Shown one piece after another: positions 61,118 to 64,000 of a stretch of 64,000 nt of DNA. The notes beneath the pieces are model-generated. The model searched no databases. It was given only the letters and a program-made list of their open reading frames with translations, and had not been told where the DNA came from. This DNA is from PNON01 sp963757065. GTDB lineage: Bacteria; Chloroflexota; Anaerolineae; Anaerolineales; Anaerolineaceae. Within the stretch, counting starts at the first letter, position 1, and every line of letters starts with the position of its first letter. Where the stretch lies: positions 186,001-250,000 of the forward strand of contig CAVWQC010000001.1 of NCBI GenBank assembly GCA_963757065.1. Reading direction: 5' to 3'. Made by a program: the position numbers and the translations under genes.

Positions 61118-62827
61118 TTAAATATGAATATCTTTCACGTTCAGTTGGAAATCCACCCTGCCATTGTAATCATTGGTCTCAAACACAAACAAAAAGTCAG
61201 CCTTCTTCTTTTCCATCAAAGCATTTTTCATTCCGCCTTTATTGAATGCAATCGCATTGATCGACAACCAGCCGTCGGATAACTGTAAGCGCAAGTGCTT
61301 ACCATCCTGCCCGACATCACGGATGGATTGAACATGCAGTCCACGGATGATGAATTGGGATTCAGGGTTGCTGTAACCGATCGGTTGGAACTTCAGCAGG
61401 TGGTTATAAAGTTCCTGGCCAAGGTCCGACAGATTTACTTCTGCATCTGCCATTAACACTGGTGTCAGCTCGCGCCCGGAGAACTCCCTATTCACAATTG
61501 AATAAAGCCGATCCATCAATTCGGTCATTTTCTCATTCCGAATTGTAAAACCAGCTGCAGCTGCATGTCCGCCGTGGTGTTCCATTAAATCCTGGCATTC
61601 ATCCAAAGCCATTGTGATATTAAATTCGGGAATACTACGGCATGAGCAGCGGGTCATTTCAGTGCCAACTCTTCCGACGATTGCCGGACGGTAATAATGT
61701 TCCGCCAATCGAGACGCTGCCAGACCGACTATCCCTTCACTGAAGCTCTCGTCTGTGACGATGATAATTTCTTTATCCAATCCCTCTTCATCTGCCATTT
61801 GCATCGCTTTATCCACCACAGTCCTGGTATCAACCTGGCGGGCACGATTCTGTTCATCCAGAGCTCGGGCAAAAGAACCTGCCTGGTCTACATCCTTTTC
61901 CACCAGTAGATGAAAGGCTGCCAATGCAGTTTCCATTCGTCCGGCTGCGTTCAACCGTGGACCAATCCCAAAACCGATATTTGTCGAATTTATTTTTCGA
62001 TAGTCGATCCCGGCAACCCGGCAGAGCTGTACCAATCCCTCGCGGGATCCTTTTTGGATCAGTTCCAACCCTTTGCGGACGAGAAATCTATTCTCATTCA
62101 TCAAAGGTGCCAGGTCAGCCACTGTTCCCAGAGCCACCAGGTCGATCCAAAGTTCGCCCATTTCCATCGTCCGGTTCGTAGAAGTAAACAACGCCTGTGC
62201 CAGTTTGTATGCCACTCCAACACCAGCTAATTCTTTACCGGGGTAATTATCATCTGGCAGCTTGGGATCAATTACCGCGAAAGCATTTGGGATCTCCTCC
62301 AGTGGAGAGTGGTGGTCTGTGATGATCAGGTCCAATCCGATGTGTTTGGCATGTTCTGCTTCTGGCATGGAACGTACACCGCAATCCACACTAATAACCA
62401 GGCTGCACCCTTGCTCCTTTAATTTATCCAGGGCATCATTGTTGATCCCGTAACCTTCATCGAAGCGATCAGGGATATATGGTGTGACTTTAGCTCCTAA
62501 TTTCGTTAGTGCTTCCACCAGTAAAACAGTCGCTGTTACGCCATCCACGTCGTAATCCCCGTAGACTACCATGGGTTCTGTATTTTGAATTGCTGACAGT
62601 ATTCGTGGGACGGCTTTATCCATCCCTTTCAACAGGAAAGGAGAGGTTTCGTCGGGCGGCAAAGCGTGGAAGTATCTTTTGGCAGAGGTAATGTCAGCGA
62701 TTCCCCGGTTATATAGTATCTGGCGAATCAACTGTGGGTATTCTATGAGCCGATCAGAGACCTCCGATGGCATACGTGGATAAACTTCCCATCGTTTGGT
62801 GATGATCCCAGCGGGAGTATTCGTCAT
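61118..62827 (-). CDS. recJ: Single-stranded-DNA-specific exonuclease RecJ
   Basis: A 569-residue 5'-3' exonuclease. DHH/DHHA1 landmarks: VVYGDYDVDGVTATVLL (motif I), VISVDCGVRS, ITDHHSPLEEIP (motif III), GIGPRLNAAGRM and the DHHA1 glycine-rich EHHGGHAAAAG motif. It resects DNA ends and processes intermediates in recombination and repair. GGATCAC precedes the ATG. It follows alanine racemase with a 10-bp gap, both on the minus strand, and is likely cotranscribed with it. Confidence 0.96.
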   Translation of the reverse strand: MTNTPAGIITKRWEVYPRMPSEVSDRLIEYPQLIRQILYNRGIADITSAKRYFHALPPDETSPFLLKGMDKAVPRILSAIQNTEPMVVYGDYDVDGVTATVLLVEALTKLGAKVTPYIPDRFDEGYGINNDALDKLKEQGCSLVISVDCGVRSMPEAEHAKHIGLDLIITDHHSPLEEIPNAFAVIDPKLPDDNYPGKELAGVGVAYKLAQALFTSTNRTMEMGELWIDLVALGTVADLAPLMNENRFLVRKGLELIQKGSREGLVQLCRVAGIDYRKINSTNIGFGIGPRLNAAGRMETALAAFHLLVEKDVDQAGSFARALDEQNRARQVDTRTVVDKAMQMADEEGLDKEIIIVTDESFSEGIVGLAASRLAEHYYRPAIVGRVGTEMTRCSCRSIPEFNITMALDECQDLMEHHGGHAAAAGFTIRNEKMTELMDRLYSIVNREFSGRELTPVLMADAEVNLSDLGQELYNHLLKFQPIGYSNPESQFIIRGLHVQSIRDVGQDGKHLRLQLSDGWLSINAIAFNKGGMKNALMEKKKADFLFVFETNDYNGRVDFQLNVKDIHI

Positions 62828-62836
62828 GTGATCCTT

Positions 62837-63952
62837 TTATGGGTTGAGATAAATGCGCGGCAAGCGGGCCGAAAGTCCGCAGATCACTTCATAATTGAAG
62901 GTTCCCCATCGGTCAGCCAGTTCTTCTGCAGAGATATATTCATTACCCTGCCCGCCTAATAAAACCACCTCATCGCCAATCGCAGCATTCGGAACTTCAT
63001 CCAGTTGGAGCATACATTGGTCCATACATACCCGTCCCACTACAGGAACGCGTTTTCCATGAACAAGGGCAACATTACCATTCACTCTCCTGAAACCATC
63101 AGCATAACCAATGGCTATGGAACCGATCCGTTCTGCAAATGATGTATGGTATATATGACCGTAGCTTATGCCATGTCCGGCCGGGAAAGTGCGTACAGAT
63201 GTCAGGCGGGTCTTCCAGGTAAGTGCAGGTTTTAAGCTGTCAGGAAAAGGCGTTTCAGGAGAAGGGGGGAAACCATACAGAGAGATTCCCGGACGAACCA
63301 GGTCAAATCGGGCAGCAGGATAATTCAGGATGGCAGCAGAATTGGCAGCATGGATATATTTCGGAGCAATGCCATCTTTCCGCAGATTCTTGATCAATTG
63401 ATCAAACATGACCAATTGTTCATCGGTCGTGGGAGCCTGTGGTTCATCCGCCCTGGCGAAGTGGGTAAATATACCTTCTATGAGCAATTGCGGCCGTCTG
63501 GAGAGGTTCTCAATGAACCCCAGGGCAGTCTCAGGGGAAATACCCAATCTTCCCATGCCGGTATCTACCTTGATGTGCAGCCGTAATCCACCGCCCACAT
63601 TCTTCGCCTGTTCCGCATATGCTTCACCAATTTGCTGGTCATAAATGGTCAGGCAGACATTATTATTGACTGCTTCTGCCACCCGATCGGGAGACGTATA
63701 TCCCAGAACCAGGATTTGGCAGTTCAATCCTGCCCTGCGCAATGCAATGGCTTCTTCCAGTCTTGCCACTCCACACCAGGTTGCGCCGGCTTCCACTGAA
63801 GCTTTGGCTATTTCCGCGGCGCCGTGGCCATACCCGTTTGCTTTTACAATCGCCATTACTTCTGTTTGGCTGATACGCAGAAGCTCTTTTACATTCTGGC
63901 GGATGATATCCAGATCAATTTCCAGCCATGCAGAAAATCCATTTGAATTCAT
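62837..63952 (-). CDS. alr: Alanine racemase
   Basis: About 371 residues from ATG 63952. PLP Lys is in VKANGYGHGAAE near residue 37, and catalytic Tyr in YGHIYHTSFAE and conserved VGRVCMDQCMLQLD support racemase activity, giving D-alanine for peptidoglycan. A TTG at 63988 opens the frame 12 residues earlier, but the family begins at about WLEIDLD, so the ATG is preferred. No Shine-Dalgarno is visible before the ATG; TATATAC lies 12 bases upstream, so a leaderless transcript is possible. The chain reaches close to the window edge. Confidence 0.95.
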   Translation of the reverse strand: MNSNGFSAWLEIDLDIIRQNVKELLRISQTEVMAIVKANGYGHGAAEIAKASVEAGATWCGVARLEEAIALRRAGLNCQILVLGYTSPDRVAEAVNNNVCLTIYDQQIGEAYAEQAKNVGGGLRLHIKVDTGMGRLGISPETALGFIENLSRRPQLLIEGIFTHFARADEPQAPTTDEQLVMFDQLIKNLRKDGIAPKYIHAANSAAILNYPAARFDLVRPGISLYGFPPSPETPFPDSLKPALTWKTRLTSVRTFPAGHGISYGHIYHTSFAERIGSIAIGYADGFRRVNGNVALVHGKRVPVVGRVCMDQCMLQLDEVPNAAIGDEVVLLGGQGNEYISAEELADRWGTFNYEVICGLSARLPRIYLNP

Positions 63953-64000
63953 GGGTGAAAGTATATACCGGGATTTACTAAACGACAAGCCATTCTTTTG

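Overview
The window looks like chromosomal DNA from a heterotrophic, probably anaerobic or facultative member of the Chloroflexota, most likely class Anaerolineae. This is inferred from family content and gene style and was not computed: many lipoproteins with Cys-anchored signal peptides, a sugar ABC transporter without its own ATPase, DUF4332 and zinc-ribbon proteins, an RgtA-like membrane glycosyltransferase, multihaem cytochromes beside a full cytochrome c maturation set, and a sphingolipid-type gene pair. Coding density is high. No rRNA, tRNA, CRISPR array, phage or insertion sequence was recognised. Many genes have clear GGAGG-type ribosome sites, and these decide several starts that differ from the longest reading frame.

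Layout. 0-9.4 kb, nearly all minus strand: amidase, UPF0316 membrane protein, alpha-glucan phosphorylase, an NAD salvage pair (nicotinate phosphoribosyltransferase and nicotinamidase-like hydrolase), YdcF-like protein, secreted thermonuclease, a tiny zinc-ribbon gene and a LiaF-like protein. 9.6-12.7 kb, plus: YugP-type zinc peptidase, YjbQ/UPF0047 protein, LysM-M23 lipoprotein. 12.8-18.7 kb, minus: secreted beta-helix protein, cupin, DUF4332, TfoX-N, small alarmone-type HD hydrolase, a frameshifted class V aminotransferase and a CsoR-type metal repressor. 18.7-23.5 kb, minus: a sugar ABC operon (binding protein, two permeases) followed by two de-N-acetylase families (PIG-L and YdjC). 23.7-25.6 kb: a P1B heavy-metal ATPase whose promoter carries a CsoR-like operator. 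25.8-27 kb: MFS transporter.

27.1-35.7 kb, minus, is a System I cytochrome c maturation cluster in the order ccmE, (terminator), ccmF, ccmH, ccmG, zinc-ribbon protein, dihaem lipoprotein, ccmA, ccmB, ccmC, ccmD. CcmE has the rare CxxxY haem ligand motif and ccmD is split by a 4-bp tandem duplication. Divergent from it at 36.2-40.9 kb lie a decahaem lipoprotein built from two pentahaem repeats, a nonahaem membrane-anchored cytochrome and a cytochrome b with a fused c-type haem domain. Together they predict an electron conduit from the quinone pool across the cell surface, with 20 c-type haems, served by the neighbouring Ccm machinery.

41.1-43.1 kb: a KDSR-like ketosphinganine reductase and a serine palmitoyltransferase-like synthase. 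43.4-45 kb: amino-acid ABC ATPase and permease. 45.4-50.4 kb, plus: UbiA-family prenyltransferase, MoeA, NodB-like deacetylase, MoeA-PBP fusion. Then Bcp peroxiredoxin, Amt ammonium transporter, a two-component pair, RsfS, ThpR, a predicted 6S RNA, glutamine synthetase, a TtuA/TtuB-type tRNA thiolation pair, a zinc-ribbon protein, a membrane glycosyltransferase, RecJ and alanine racemase.
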